Of a DNA stretch of 64,000 nucleotides, positions 27,749-36,814 are shown in pieces. The notes beneath the pieces were generated by a model. That model was not told the origin of the DNA. It ran no database searches and worked only from the letters and a program-made list of their open reading frames with translations. Made by a program: the position numbers and the translations under genes. Each line of letters starts with the position of its first letter. Position 1 is the first letter of the stretch. The DNA is from Hyphomicrobiales bacterium (GTDB taxonomy: Bacteria; Pseudomonadota; Alphaproteobacteria; Rhizobiales; MH13), in NCBI GenBank assembly GCA_017642935.1, contig JAEPOK010000003.1, positions 186,001 through 250,000 on the forward strand, read 5' to 3'.

Positions 27749-28168
27749 TTGGCTGAGACATCGTCCAACAGCCTGCCAAGCAGTCCGCCTTTTCCTGGAA
27801 CGCGCCATCGCGGCGACAGGCCTGCGCTCAGCAAGCTGCATCGACGTGGCGATTATCTGGCCGCCAAACGCGGAAAACGGGCGCATTGTGCGCCCTTTGT
27901 GCTTCAGGCCAGGCGGCGCGGCGACGATGCGCCGGCCCGCATTGGCATCACCGTCACACGCAAGGTGGGCGGGGCTGTGGTGAGAAACCGCATCAAGCGA
28001 CGGCTGAAAAGTGCTATAACATCGCCTGCGGGTCTAGGTTTTCGGGCCGGATATGATTATGTCCTCATCGCACGAGCGCTGGCAGCCAGCGCGCCCTTTG
28101 ACGCATTGACGAGCGCCCTCATAAGCGGGCTGAACAAAGTCCACGCACGCGCCGATGATGCGCGCTGA
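27749..28168 (+). CDS. rnpA: Ribonuclease P protein component
   Basis: The protein subunit of RNase P, which matures tRNA 5' ends. The core runs from 'LSKLHRRGDYLAAKRGKR' through the signature 'RIGITVTRKVGGAVVRNRIK' and 'RNRIKRRLKSAI'. No ATG lies close to the conserved core. The nearest plausible start is TTG 27749, giving 139 residues. The frame stays open upstream through all of rpmH to GTG 27581, GTG 27572 and ATG 27545. A start at 27581 would give 195 residues with a long basic, proline-rich N-terminal extension. The core call is certain; the start is not. Confidence 0.9.
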   Translation: MAETSSNSLPSSPPFPGTRHRGDRPALSKLHRRGDYLAAKRGKRAHCAPFVLQARRRGDDAPARIGITVTRKVGGAVVRNRIKRRLKSAITSPAGLGFRAGYDYVLIARALAASAPFDALTSALISGLNKVHARADDAR

Positions 28169-28194
28169 ACGCGACAGACAACGCCGGGTAGTCC

Positions 28195-30027
28195 ATGGAA
28201 AACCGCAATTATATTCTCGCCATCGTCCTTTCGCTCGGCATTCTCGTGGCGTGGCAATATCTGTATGTCGGCCCGCAGATGGAGGCCGAACGCGCCGCGC
28301 TTGAAGCACAGGGCGGCCAGACGCTGGACGCTTCGGGGCAACCAGTCATTGTCGATGACACCGCACCGAGCGTCGCCGCGCCTCTGGAAACGACGCCTGG
28401 CGGTTCGCTGGTTCCGCGCTCGCTCGACCGGGAATCGATCATCGCGGGCACCGAGCGCGTTGATATCAACACCTCGCACATCACCGGCACCATCGCTCTG
28501 CAAGGCGCGCGGATCGACGACATCCACCTGGTGGAATATCGCGAAACGCTGGACGAGGATTCCGACACCGTCGTCCTGTTCTCGCCTTCAGGCTCAGAGG
28601 ACCCGTTCTACGCAGAGTTCGGCTGGGCCCAAGGCGCAGGCGGCGCGGCAACGCTGCCCGATGCCAACACGGTTTGGCAGGTGGAAGGCAATGACACCCT
28701 GACCGCATCGACGCCGGTTGTTCTGGTCTATGACAATGGCGAAGGCCTGATTTTCCGCCGGACGATCTCGGTGGATGAGGACTATCTGTTCACCATCCGA
28801 CAGGAGGTGGAAAACACCACCGAGGCTGGCGTTCTGCTTTACCCCTATGGCCTGGTCGCGCGCCATGGTGAACCACGCACCAGCCGCATGTTCATTTTGC
28901 ATGAAGGCCTGATTGGCTTCTTCGGCGAAGAAGGGCTTGCCGAGCTTGATTATGATGATGTGCGCGATGATGGCACAACGCAGTATCGCGATGTGTCCGG
29001 CGGCTGGCTTGGCATCACCGACAAATATTGGGCGGCAACGCTTATCCCATCGGGCCTTGACAGCTTCCGCGGCGAGTTCCGCATGGACCAAATCCTGGCT
29101 GGTGAAAGCTTTGTCGCGGCCTATTTGGGCGGCGGTTACGAGGTGCCCCCGGGCACAAGCGTCGGCATCGAAAATCAGCTGTTTGCCGGTGCCAAAGAAG
29201 TCGCCATCATTGATGGTTATGAGGCTGAGCTCGGCATTGAGCGTTTTGAGCTGCTCATCGATTGGGGCTGGTTCTACTTCCTCACCAAGCCGATGTTCTT
29301 TGCCATCAAATGGCTCTTTGGCATTTTTGGCAATTTCGGCGTCGCGATCCTGCTGATCACGGTCGCGATCAAGCTGGTCTTCCTGCCGCTGGCCAACAAG
29401 TCCTACGCGTCGATGTCGAAGATGAAGAAGGTCCAACCGCAGCTGAAAGAAATTCAGGACCGCTACAAGGACGACAAGCCGGAACTCCAGAAGCACATGA
29501 TGGAGCTCTACAAAAAAGAGAAGATCAATCCGGTGGCCGGCTGTTGGCCGGTGCTCATCCAGATCCCGGTGTTCTTCGCGCTTTATAAGGTTCTGTTCGT
29601 CACGATCGAAATGCGGCATGCGCCGTTCTTCGGCTGGATCCAAGATCTTTCCGCCGCTGATCCAACGTCCCTGTTCAACCTGTTCGGTCTGCTACCCTAC
29701 GATCCGACGCTCGTGCCGCTGATCGGTCCGCTGCTTGGGCTCGGTGTGTGGCCGATCCTGATGGGCATCACGATGTTCGTTCAGATGAAGCTGAACCCGA
29801 CGCCGACGGATCCGACGCAGGCGATGATCTTCACCTGGATGCCGGTGGTCTTCACCTTCATGCTGGCGACGTTCCCGGCCGGTCTGGTGATTTATTGGAC
29901 GTGGAACAACTTCCTGTCGGTGATCCAGCAGGCGTTCATCATGAAACGCCACGGGGTGAAGATCGAGCTATGGGACAATCTCAAAGCCATGTTCGTGAAG
30001 AAGCCTGCCAAGCAGCCGGCTGAATAG
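28195..30027 (+). CDS. yidC: Membrane protein insertase YidC
   Basis: A 610-residue inner-membrane insertase. An N-terminal membrane helix (MENRNYILAIVLSLGILVAW), a large periplasmic beta-domain (about 60-365), then the conserved insertase core from 'WFYFLTKPMFFAIKWLFG' to the C-terminus. The core includes the cytoplasmic coiled-coil region 'SKMKKVQPQLKEIQDRYKDD' and the arginine- and proline-bearing groove helices. It inserts membrane proteins alone or with SecYEG. Downstream of rnpA by 26 nt and upstream of engB by 6 nt, in the standard order. Confidence 0.97.
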   Translation: MENRNYILAIVLSLGILVAWQYLYVGPQMEAERAALEAQGGQTLDASGQPVIVDDTAPSVAAPLETTPGGSLVPRSLDRESIIAGTERVDINTSHITGTIALQGARIDDIHLVEYRETLDEDSDTVVLFSPSGSEDPFYAEFGWAQGAGGAATLPDANTVWQVEGNDTLTASTPVVLVYDNGEGLIFRRTISVDEDYLFTIRQEVENTTEAGVLLYPYGLVARHGEPRTSRMFILHEGLIGFFGEEGLAELDYDDVRDDGTTQYRDVSGGWLGITDKYWAATLIPSGLDSFRGEFRMDQILAGESFVAAYLGGGYEVPPGTSVGIENQLFAGAKEVAIIDGYEAELGIERFELLIDWGWFYFLTKPMFFAIKWLFGIFGNFGVAILLITVAIKLVFLPLANKSYASMSKMKKVQPQLKEIQDRYKDDKPELQKHMMELYKKEKINPVAGCWPVLIQIPVFFALYKVLFVTIEMRHAPFFGWIQDLSAADPTSLFNLFGLLPYDPTLVPLIGPLLGLGVWPILMGITMFVQMKLNPTPTDPTQAMIFTWMPVVFTFMLATFPAGLVIYWTWNNFLSVIQQAFIMKRHGVKIELWDNLKAMFVKKPAKQPAE

Positions 30028-30033
30028 CCACAC

Positions 30034-30774
30034 ATGTCGCAGCGAGAGGCCGATCTGGAGGCGATTGGCCTTTCCGAAACGCTCCTAGACGCGGGCGACC
30101 AGCTGTTTGCGCGCGAATGGTTGTTTGAAAAAGGCGTGGTCGCGCCTTCGGGTCTTCCAATGGACGGCCGTATCGAGATCGCCTTTGCCGGGCGGTCCAA
30201 TGTCGGCAAGTCCTCCTTGCTGAACGCTCTGGTGCATCAGAAGGGCCTTGCCCGCACGTCCAACACGCCGGGGCGCACGCAGGAACTCAACCTCTTTTCA
30301 GCCGACGGCATGCCGTTTCGCATCGTCGATATGCCGGGTTATGGCTTTGCCAAGGCGCCGCTGGACGCGGTGGAAAAGTGGAACAAGCTCATCCGCAAAT
30401 ATCTGCAGGGTCGCGTTGAGCTCGCCCGTGTGTTCGTTCTTATCGACTCGCGCCATGGGCTGAAGAAGAACGATCTTGAGATCATGAAGATGCTCGACGA
30501 AACCGCCGTCGGCTATCAGATCGTGCTGACCAAAGCCGACAAGCTGAAACCAGGGCAGATCGAACGGGTGAAGCAGAGCGTGCAGGAGGGCATCGCGCGC
30601 CGGCCGGCCGCCTACCCCTTCATCGCCGTCACCAGTTCAGAAAAACGTCACGGCATCGACACCCTGCGCGGCTTCATCGCTCGGCTCTTGAACGATCTGG
30701 GTGCTCTTCAGTTTGAAGAGGGTGACAATGAGGATGTCGACGACGCGTCGTCAGGAACCAGCCAACCCTTGTAG
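30034..30774 (+). CDS. engB: Ribosome biogenesis GTPase EngB/YihA
   Basis: A 246-residue GTPase with G1 GRSNVGKSS at 53-61, the G2 threonine in '[11 protein letters not shown]', G3 DMPGYG and G4 TKAD. It acts in large ribosomal subunit assembly and also has a cell-division role in some bacteria. The last 20 residues are acidic and serine-rich and look non-conserved. Its final 67 bp overlap, on the opposite strand, the 3' end of the DUF4166 gene. Confidence 0.95.
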   Translation: MSQREADLEAIGLSETLLDAGDQLFAREWLFEKGVVAPSGLPMDGRIEIAFAGRSNVGKSSLLNALVHQKGLARTSNTPGRTQELNLFSADGMPFRIVDMPGYGFAKAPLDAVEKWNKLIRKYLQGRVELARVFVLIDSRHGLKKNDLEIMKMLDETAVGYQIVLTKADKLKPGQIERVKQSVQEGIARRPAAYPFIAVTSSEKRHGIDTLRGFIARLLNDLGALQFEEGDNEDVDDASSGTSQPL

Positions 30775-31298
30775 TGGACGAGCAACTGGTCGCCCACTGG
30801 AAGCCAGGTGGGCATGGCCAGTTGGATATCAAAGGTGAAGCGACCATTGTCGATGCCCTCATAGGCATCAACTGCAGGCAACAAGGCAAAAGGCAGAGGC
30901 AATCCAAGGCACCATCCCCGCCGCGGTATCAGCTGAATGCCACCTTTAGCGAGCGACAGTTCCTGCTCAAACGTCATCAGGCCCACCCGCTCGCGAACAT
31001 GGTACTGCCTGTCCGACGGCAGGCATATGGATCGAAACAGATGGTCACCGAAGCGTCGTGACCACTGCTCGTGCGTTTGCCTTCGAACTTTGGTGACCTG
31101 CACCGCAATGTTTTTGCTGGTCGGTGGAAACCCAAATGCCCAGCAGACAAGGTCTGCGACCAATCCTTCGCCACGTTCGATGGTTGCCTGCCCCATGAAA
31201 GAGACTTCCGGACCACCCACATGCAGACCCTGGACAGCTGGGTGTAGCTCAGGCCATCGATCCCCAAGTGCAGCGCGGAAAAGCGTGTCGCTGCCCAT
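30708..31298 (-). CDS. DUF4166 domain protein
   Basis: A 196-residue protein. '[20 protein letters not shown]' at the N-terminus, 'WAFGFPPTS', '[12 protein letters not shown]' and '[16 protein letters not shown]' are typical of DUF4166, a domain often found alone or fused to short-chain dehydrogenase-like proteins. Function unknown; no membrane segment or signal peptide is visible. GGAG at the end of the upstream DCC gene serves as ribosome-binding site. The last 22 codons ([12 protein letters not shown]...) lie antisense to engB and may be a read-through extension. Base composition looks lower in GC than its neighbours. Confidence 0.7.
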   Translation of the reverse strand: MGSDTLFRAALGDRWPELHPAVQGLHVGGPEVSFMGQATIERGEGLVADLVCWAFGFPPTSKNIAVQVTKVRRQTHEQWSRRFGDHLFRSICLPSDRQYHVRERVGLMTFEQELSLAKGGIQLIPRRGWCLGLPLPFALLPAVDAYEGIDNGRFTFDIQLAMPTWLPVGDQLLVHYKGWLVPDDASSTSSLSPSSN

Positions 31299-31301
31299 GG
31301 G

Positions 31302-31766
31302 CTACTCCATCAACTTAGCGCGCAGGCGAGGATCGGGCACGGCGCACATATCGGTGCGTCCAAACATGGCGTATCTGTTACGGGCCAATCGCAGATAGAG
31401 CCAGTCTTGAAGCTTCCGTGGCAGAATTCGTAGTGGCTGAAGTAACCAGCCAACACCGCCGACCAAACGCCCAGCGCGGATCATGGCATCCAACGAAGTG
31501 TAAGCCCTGCCATCAACCAGAAGCAGCCAACTTTCTGGGTCACCTATCGATAGGTCATAGTGAGCGAGCACTGACTGGCCCAGCGGTGTTTGGACCCTAC
31601 AAATCTTGAATTGATTGTCCTTGTCAAAACGAGCAATCAGTCTGGCACCGAACGTACAGAGCACGCATTCGCCATCCATGAACGTGATCGGACCGCTGTC
31701 TTCAAAATCTGGAACGGCCGGATCAACGCGGTAGGAATATGGCTCGCGGGTGGTAGGCGATGTCAT
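31302..31766 (-). CDS. DCC family (DUF393) thiol-disulfide oxidoreductase-like protein
   Basis: A 154-residue protein with the defining motif FMDGECVLC (Cys34, Cys37), which replaces the CxxC of thioredoxins. The family is predicted to have a thioredoxin-like fold; its substrates are unknown. It is followed after 3 bp by the DUF4166 gene on the same strand, so the two are almost certainly co-transcribed. Residues 95-135 hold a hydrophobic, leucine/arginine-rich helix typical of the family. Like its partner it appears less GC-rich than the flanking core genes. Confidence 0.8.
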   Translation of the reverse strand: MTSPTTREPYSYRVDPAVPDFEDSGPITFMDGECVLCTFGARLIARFDKDNQFKICRVQTPLGQSVLAHYDLSIGDPESWLLLVDGRAYTSLDAMIRAGRLVGGVGWLLQPLRILPRKLQDWLYLRLARNRYAMFGRTDMCAVPDPRLRAKLME

Positions 31767-31923
31767 GGTCGGCTGTATCTCCAGACTTGCACTACTCTAA
31801 AAGCCTTGATGTCCCGGTCTACCGGGCTTGATGACGCAGATTCAGACGAGAGCTTGACCTTTAGCGCCACACAGTGTCCTTCCTGCACTCGCCCTTCCTA
31901 GACCGTTTTTGCAAGCCTTCCCG

Positions 31924-32838
31924 ATGCCCCTCGACGACGACCCTTCCGTTCCGCTTGAACCCAAGCCTGTGCGCCAGGCTCGCCTGATCAGCCAGGTGCT
32001 GCCCTTCATGCAGCGTTATGCCGAGCAGACGATCGTGGTGAAGTATGGCGGCCACGCCATGGGCGATGATGCGCTGAGCCAGGCGTTTGCGCGCGATATC
32101 GCGCTCTTAAAGCAATCCGGCATTAAGCCCATCGTGGTGCATGGCGGTGGGCCGCAGATTGCCTCGATGCTCGCCAAACTCGGGATTGAGAGCACCTTTG
32201 AGGGCGGCCTGCGCGTCACCGATGAGAAGACCATCGAAGTGGTGGAGATGGTGCTCGCCGGCTCGATCAACAAACAGATCGTGCAGGAGATCACGTCCGC
32301 TGGCGGCAAGGCCATTGGCCTGTGCGGCAAAGATGGCCAGATGGTGACGGTGAAGAAGCTCACCCGCACCGCCCGCGATCCGGATTCCAATATCGAGCGG
32401 GTGGTTGATCTTGGCTTTGTTGGCGAACCTGAAACCGTGAACCCAAGCGTGCTTGACATGGTCACGCAAGAGGCGCTGATCCCGGTGATAGCGCCGGTCG
32501 CTTCGGGCGCGGACGCTAAGACCTACAATGTGAATGCCGACACGTTCGCTGGCGCCATCGCCGGGGCGCTCAATGCGACCCGACTTCTATTCCTCACCGA
32601 CGTTGACGGTGTTCTGGATGCAAACAAGAACCTGATCACCGAACTCACCGTCGCCAAGGCCCGCGAACTGATCGCCGACGGCACGATTGCCGGTGGCATG
32701 ATCCCCAAGGTCGAAACCTGCATCCAGGCTGTCGAACAGGGCGTAGAGGGTGTCGTCATTCTCAATGGCAAGGTGCCGCACTGCGTGCTGCTCGAACTGT
32801 TCACCGCGCATGGCGCGGGCACCCTGATCACCCGATAG
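31924..32838 (+). CDS. argB: Acetylglutamate kinase
   Basis: A 304-residue amino-acid kinase. Motifs '[12 protein letters not shown]' (phosphate-binding lysine), '[14 protein letters not shown]', '[10 protein letters not shown]' and '[15 protein letters not shown]' are those of ArgB, which phosphorylates N-acetylglutamate in arginine biosynthesis. ATG 31924 is preferred; an in-frame TTG at 31909 would add five residues. The family is usually feedback-inhibited by arginine when an N-terminal helix is present, and here about 25 residues precede the core. It heads a run of biosynthetic genes leading to dapD and dapE. Confidence 0.95.
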   Translation: MPLDDDPSVPLEPKPVRQARLISQVLPFMQRYAEQTIVVKYGGHAMGDDALSQAFARDIALLKQSGIKPIVVHGGGPQIASMLAKLGIESTFEGGLRVTDEKTIEVVEMVLAGSINKQIVQEITSAGGKAIGLCGKDGQMVTVKKLTRTARDPDSNIERVVDLGFVGEPETVNPSVLDMVTQEALIPVIAPVASGADAKTYNVNADTFAGAIAGALNATRLLFLTDVDGVLDANKNLITELTVAKARELIADGTIAGGMIPKVETCIQAVEQGVEGVVILNGKVPHCVLLELFTAHGAGTLITR

Positions 32839-32851
32839 AAAGCCAAGCCCT

Positions 32852-33574
32852 ATGGTCGCCGCGCATGAAGAGCATACCGATCTGGAGGCGTTCGCCCAGG
32901 TCGAGCACTGGGTCTTTGATCTGGACAACACGCTCTACCCGCATCACTCGAACCTGTTCGCGCAGATCGACGAGAAGATGACCACCTACCTTTCCAAGCT
33001 CATGGAGCTGGAAAAGGACGAGGCACGGGTGGTTCAAAAAACCTACTATCGCACCTACGGCACAACCATGCGCGGGCTGATGGTTGAGCAGGGCATCACG
33101 CCGGACGATTTTCTCGATTTCGTACACGATATCGACCATTCGGTCTTGGAACCGGACCCCAAACTCGACGCCATGATCGAAGGCCTTCCCGGGCACAAAT
33201 ATGTGTTCACCAACGGCACCGAAAAACATGCTCGCGCGGTGCTTGACCGGCTTGGCGTTTCGACCGATTTCCAGCACATTTTCGATATCGTATCGGCCGA
33301 CCTGATCCCCAAGCCGAACGGCGCGACCTACGACAAGTTCCTGGAACTGACCGGCATCGAGCCAACGAAAGCGGCGATGTTCGAGGATCTATCGCGCAAC
33401 CTTAAAGTGCCACACGAACGCGGCATGCTCACGACGCTGATCGTGCCGCGCGGCACCCGCGAGGTTTTCCACGAGGATTGGGAGCTTGAGGGCCGCGATG
33501 ACAACCATGTGCGATATGTAACCGACCATCTTGCGGACTTCCTGGAGGATATCCGCACCACGATTTCACGTTGA
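32852..33574 (+). CDS. HAD-family pyrimidine 5'-nucleotidase
   Basis: A 240-residue HAD hydrolase. Motif [10 protein letters not shown] (nucleophile and acid aspartates), motif II FTNG, motif III lysine in 'LIPKPN', motif IV 'MFEDLSRNL'. The sequence resembles the SDT1/PPM-type pyrimidine 5'-nucleotidases, which dephosphorylate UMP/CMP and damaged nucleotides. Between argB and dapD this gene is a usual neighbour in Hyphomicrobiales. It begins 14 nt after argB and ends 14 nt before dapD. Confidence 0.88.
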   Translation: MVAAHEEHTDLEAFAQVEHWVFDLDNTLYPHHSNLFAQIDEKMTTYLSKLMELEKDEARVVQKTYYRTYGTTMRGLMVEQGITPDDFLDFVHDIDHSVLEPDPKLDAMIEGLPGHKYVFTNGTEKHARAVLDRLGVSTDFQHIFDIVSADLIPKPNGATYDKFLELTGIEPTKAAMFEDLSRNLKVPHERGMLTTLIVPRGTREVFHEDWELEGRDDNHVRYVTDHLADFLEDIRTTISR

Positions 33575-33587
33575 AGGACCAGCACCC

Positions 33588-34451
33588 ATGCACCACGCTC
33601 TGACCGACCATGATGCCATTGAAAAGGTTGTGAACGAGGCCTTCGATGCCCGCGACGGTATCGATACGCACACCCAAGGCGAAGTGCGCGATGCTGTCGA
33701 TGCGGCGCTGGACCTGCTCGACAAGGGCACGGCGCGCGTCGCCACCCGCAGTGAAGACGGCCAATGGACGGTGCATCAATGGCTAAAAAAAGCGGTGCTT
33801 CTCTCCTTCCGTCTCAACCCGATGGAGATCATCAAAGGCGGCCCGGGCGAGGCCGTCTGGTGGGATAAGGTGCCCTCAAAGTTCGATGGCTGGGGCGCCA
33901 TGGATTTCGAAAAAGCCGCCTTCCGCGCGGTGCCAGGATGCGTGGTGCGTCGCTCGGCGTTCGTCGCTCCTGGGGCAGTGTTGATGCCGTCCTTCGTTAA
34001 TCTGGGTGCCTATGTCGATGAAGGGACAATGGTCGACACCTGGGCGACGGTGGGTTCCTGCGCTCAGATCGGCAAGAATGTGCATCTGTCTGGCGGCGTC
34101 GGCATTGGCGGCGTTTTGGAGCCGATGCAGGCTGGTCCGACGATCATCGAAGACAATTGCTTCATCGGCGCGCGCTCAGAAGTGGTCGAAGGCTGCATCG
34201 TGCGCGAGGGATCGGTGCTCGGCATGGGCGTCTTTATCGGCAAGTCGACGCGGATCGTGAACCGTCTCACCGGCGAAATCAGCTATGGCGAAGTGCCGCC
34301 CTATTCTGTTGTCGTGGCCGGTTCGATGCCCGGCAACTCCATGATGGGCAATGGCGAGGCCGCGCCAAACCTTTATTGCGCCGTCATCGTCAAACAGGTC
34401 GATGAGCAGACCCGCTCGAAAACCGGCATCAACGAACTGCTACGCGACTGA
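33588..34451 (+). CDS. dapD: Tetrahydrodipicolinate N-succinyltransferase
   Basis: A 287-residue acyltransferase with an N-terminal helical domain and a left-handed beta-helix of hexapeptide repeats (about 110-240). Marker strings: '[20 protein letters not shown]', '[19 protein letters not shown]' and '[14 protein letters not shown]'. It transfers succinyl from succinyl-CoA in lysine/meso-diaminopimelate synthesis. ATG 33588 is chosen, with AAGGA upstream and full N-terminal homology from '[17 protein letters not shown]'. The pathway partner dapE follows 1 kb later. Confidence 0.96.
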   Translation: MHHALTDHDAIEKVVNEAFDARDGIDTHTQGEVRDAVDAALDLLDKGTARVATRSEDGQWTVHQWLKKAVLLSFRLNPMEIIKGGPGEAVWWDKVPSKFDGWGAMDFEKAAFRAVPGCVVRRSAFVAPGAVLMPSFVNLGAYVDEGTMVDTWATVGSCAQIGKNVHLSGGVGIGGVLEPMQAGPTIIEDNCFIGARSEVVEGCIVREGSVLGMGVFIGKSTRIVNRLTGEISYGEVPPYSVVVAGSMPGNSMMGNGEAAPNLYCAVIVKQVDEQTRSKTGINELLRD

Positions 34452-34489
34452 GCCGTTAAACACCCTTCCAAGGACAGCACCCCCCAAGC

Positions 34490-34915
34490 ATGTTCAGTTA
34501 CTTCTTTTCACCGAAAGGACGCTTCCGTCGCCGTGACTATTGGTTTGGCATGATCATTGCGACCGTGCTCTTGGGCATGGGTTTTGGCGCCGACTACGTG
34601 TTCCGCGGTGTCATCGTGGTTCCAGGGCAAGCGCCCGGTGCGTTAGCCTTTCAACCCGAGCCTCTCATTCTCGGTGTTGTCGGACTGCTGATCGCGTGGC
34701 CTTTACTGGCGATGGGCATCAAGCGCTGGCACGACCGCGACAAGAGTGGCTGGTGGATGCTTCTGGCAATCATTCCCATCGTGAACCTTTACGCCTATGT
34801 GTCGCTGTTCCTTCTTCCTGGAACGCGCCATCTCAATCGTTTTGGGCCGGACCCGCGCGAAGAGGAGCGCTTTTTGCGCACCAGCGGGTATGATCCAGGC
34901 GGCGATCCTTCGTGA
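34490..34915 (+). CDS. DUF805 membrane protein (first of two)
   Basis: A 141-residue membrane protein beginning 'MFSYFFSPKGRFRRRDYWFG', the standard DUF805 opening. Three to four membrane segments follow, then 'MGIKRWHDRDKSGWW', the conserved RxHDxxxSGWW signature, and a C-terminal 'GTRHLNRFGPDP'. Function unknown; the family often sits next to biosynthetic or secretion genes. It is the first of a tandem pair of diverged paralogues between dapD and dapE. Confidence 0.85.
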   Translation: MFSYFFSPKGRFRRRDYWFGMIIATVLLGMGFGADYVFRGVIVVPGQAPGALAFQPEPLILGVVGLLIAWPLLAMGIKRWHDRDKSGWWMLLAIIPIVNLYAYVSLFLLPGTRHLNRFGPDPREEERFLRTSGYDPGGDPS

Positions 34916-35016
34916 CATGGATTGCGATTTGCCCTTGAAAGCCAGGGCCGTTCCAAACATCTAGAAGACAGGCGGACATCGCGTGCCGCCTTCTTATTCG
35001 CGACAGGACACAGTTT

Positions 35017-35496
35017 TTGGCCAACCCGCCGCCCTTGCCACCCGCCAACACCGCACCGCCCTCCACTTCCGGACCCACCGGGCCGGTGGATGTGCAAACG
35101 CTGTTCTGGCTGTTTTTCCGGTTCGATGGACGCGTCGGGCGCCAGGTCTACTGGCTGTCCGTGCTCTTCTTGGCAGCGCTGGTCGGCGCCAGCGGCCTGT
35201 TTGTGGTCGATCCAGATACGGGCGGGGTGATCCTGACACCCAACCCGATTGCCTCCTTCATCTACACGATGGCTTCGATCTGCTCGATCCTGGTTTCGAT
35301 CAAGCGGCTGCACGACCTCAACATGACCGGGTTTTTTGCTCTCGGGCTGCTGATCCCGCCGGTGGCGATCATCATGTCGCTGTGGCTGGGCTTTCGCAAA
35401 GGCGATGATGGGCCCAACAAGTTTGGCTGGAAGCGCGATGTCCGCCCGACGCAACCGCCGCCTGCCATGTCGGGCAACGAGGATGATCAGGAATGA
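35017..35496 (+). CDS. DUF805 membrane protein (second of two)
   Basis: A 159-residue DUF805 paralogue: a proline-rich N-terminus, 'FWLFFRFDGRVGRQVYWLSV', three membrane segments, and the signature 'SIKRLHDLNMTGFF', ending in 'GPNKFGWKRDVRP'. Start TTG 35017 with AGGA about 10 nt upstream. It overlaps dapE by 4 bp (ATGA), implying coupled translation. Divergence from the neighbouring copy is high, so the duplication is old. Role unknown. Confidence 0.82.
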   Translation: MANPPPLPPANTAPPSTSGPTGPVDVQTLFWLFFRFDGRVGRQVYWLSVLFLAALVGASGLFVVDPDTGGVILTPNPIASFIYTMASICSILVSIKRLHDLNMTGFFALGLLIPPVAIIMSLWLGFRKGDDGPNKFGWKRDVRPTQPPPAMSGNEDDQE

Positions 35497-36695
35497 GTAA
35501 GCCGGAAACGGCTGACCTGTATGTCCGCAATCCGGTCGCCGTCCTCCAAGCCCTCATTCGTTATCCGAGCGTCACGCCGAACAGCGCTGGCGCCCTTGAT
35601 GGCGTCGCGGACATGCTGGCCTCGCTTGGCTTCGCCAACGACCAGCCAGTGTTCTCGACCCCCGGCACGCCCGATATTGCCAACCTTTTTTCGGCGCTAG
35701 GCTCGGCAACCGGCACCAACGCCAAGCACTTTGCCTTCGCCGGACATTTGGACGTTGTGCCGGAAGGCGACGCCGCCGACTGGCGCCATGGGCCGTTTTC
35801 AGCCGTGATCGACAATGGCAAGCTTTATGGCCGTGGCGCTGTGGACATGAAGGGCGGCGTGGCCGCCATGATCGCCGCCAGCGCGCGGTTTCTCGACAGG
35901 CATGGCTCCGACTTTGGAGGGCGCCTGTCCTTCATTCTGACTGGCGATGAAGAAGGCCCGGCTATCAACGGGACCGAACCCTTGATGCGGCACATTGATG
36001 AGAGGGGCGAACGTATCGACGCCTGCCTTCTCGGCGAGCCAACCAACCCTGAAACGATGGGCGAGATGATCAAGGTCGGTCGGCGCGGATCGCTTAACGC
36101 CACGCTGGACGTGGAAGGCGTGCAGGGACATGTGGCCTATCCCCATCTGGCGGCTAATCCGCTCAACCCGCTGGTGGTGGCGCTCGCAGCGCTCAAAGCG
36201 CCGCTGGATGAAGGCACCGATCTTTTTCAGCCTTCCAACCTTGAGCCGGTGACCATCGACACTGGCAATCCCGCAGCCAATGTCATTCCGCAGCGCACTT
36301 CGGCACGGATCAACGTGCGCTTTAACCCGACATGGACGCGCGCCTCGCTTGAGGCGGAACTGCGCAAGCGTCTAAACACCATCGACTGGCAGGGCTGTCG
36401 CTACACGCTCGCCGTGAAGGAAGACGCCAGCGAGGCGTTCTACACACCGCCGGGGCCGTTCGTGGATGGGCTGGTGGAGGCTATTGACGCGGCAACCGGC
36501 GTGACGCCCAAACTTTCAACATCCGGTGGCACGTCTGATGCGCGCTTTATCAAGGACTATTGCCCTGTGGTCGAATTCGGCCTGGTCGGCCAGACGATGC
36601 ATCAGGTGGACGAGCATGTTGAGATTGCTCATCTGGAAGCGCTCACCGATATCTATGTTTCGGTGCTTGAACGGTTTTTCGGTGTGTCGTCCTAG
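35493..36695 (+). CDS. dapE: Succinyl-diaminopimelate desuccinylase
   Basis: A 400-residue M20 metallopeptidase. Zinc-site strings: 'FAGHLDVVPEGD' (histidine and aspartate), 'GRGAVDMKGG' (bridging aspartate), 'DEEGPAINGT' (catalytic glutamate), and a C-terminal histidine in 'GQTMHQVDE'. 'LSTSGGTSDARF' is the DapE-specific loop. It releases succinate from N-succinyl-LL-diaminopimelate in lysine and peptidoglycan-precursor synthesis. Translation is coupled to the DUF805 gene upstream. Confidence 0.95.
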   Translation: MSKPETADLYVRNPVAVLQALIRYPSVTPNSAGALDGVADMLASLGFANDQPVFSTPGTPDIANLFSALGSATGTNAKHFAFAGHLDVVPEGDAADWRHGPFSAVIDNGKLYGRGAVDMKGGVAAMIAASARFLDRHGSDFGGRLSFILTGDEEGPAINGTEPLMRHIDERGERIDACLLGEPTNPETMGEMIKVGRRGSLNATLDVEGVQGHVAYPHLAANPLNPLVVALAALKAPLDEGTDLFQPSNLEPVTIDTGNPAANVIPQRTSARINVRFNPTWTRASLEAELRKRLNTIDWQGCRYTLAVKEDASEAFYTPPGPFVDGLVEAIDAATGVTPKLSTSGGTSDARFIKDYCPVVEFGLVGQTMHQVDEHVEIAHLEALTDIYVSVLERFFGVSS

Positions 36696-36814
36696 TCGCT
36701 GCTGGCTATGACGGCTTCTAGGCGAACCGCACTGGTGATTGACCAACCGCAATCGTTCTCGAGTGTGATAGACTAGCCTCGCTTCTTCGATTTCTTCAAA
36801 GGAGGCGCGGTACC

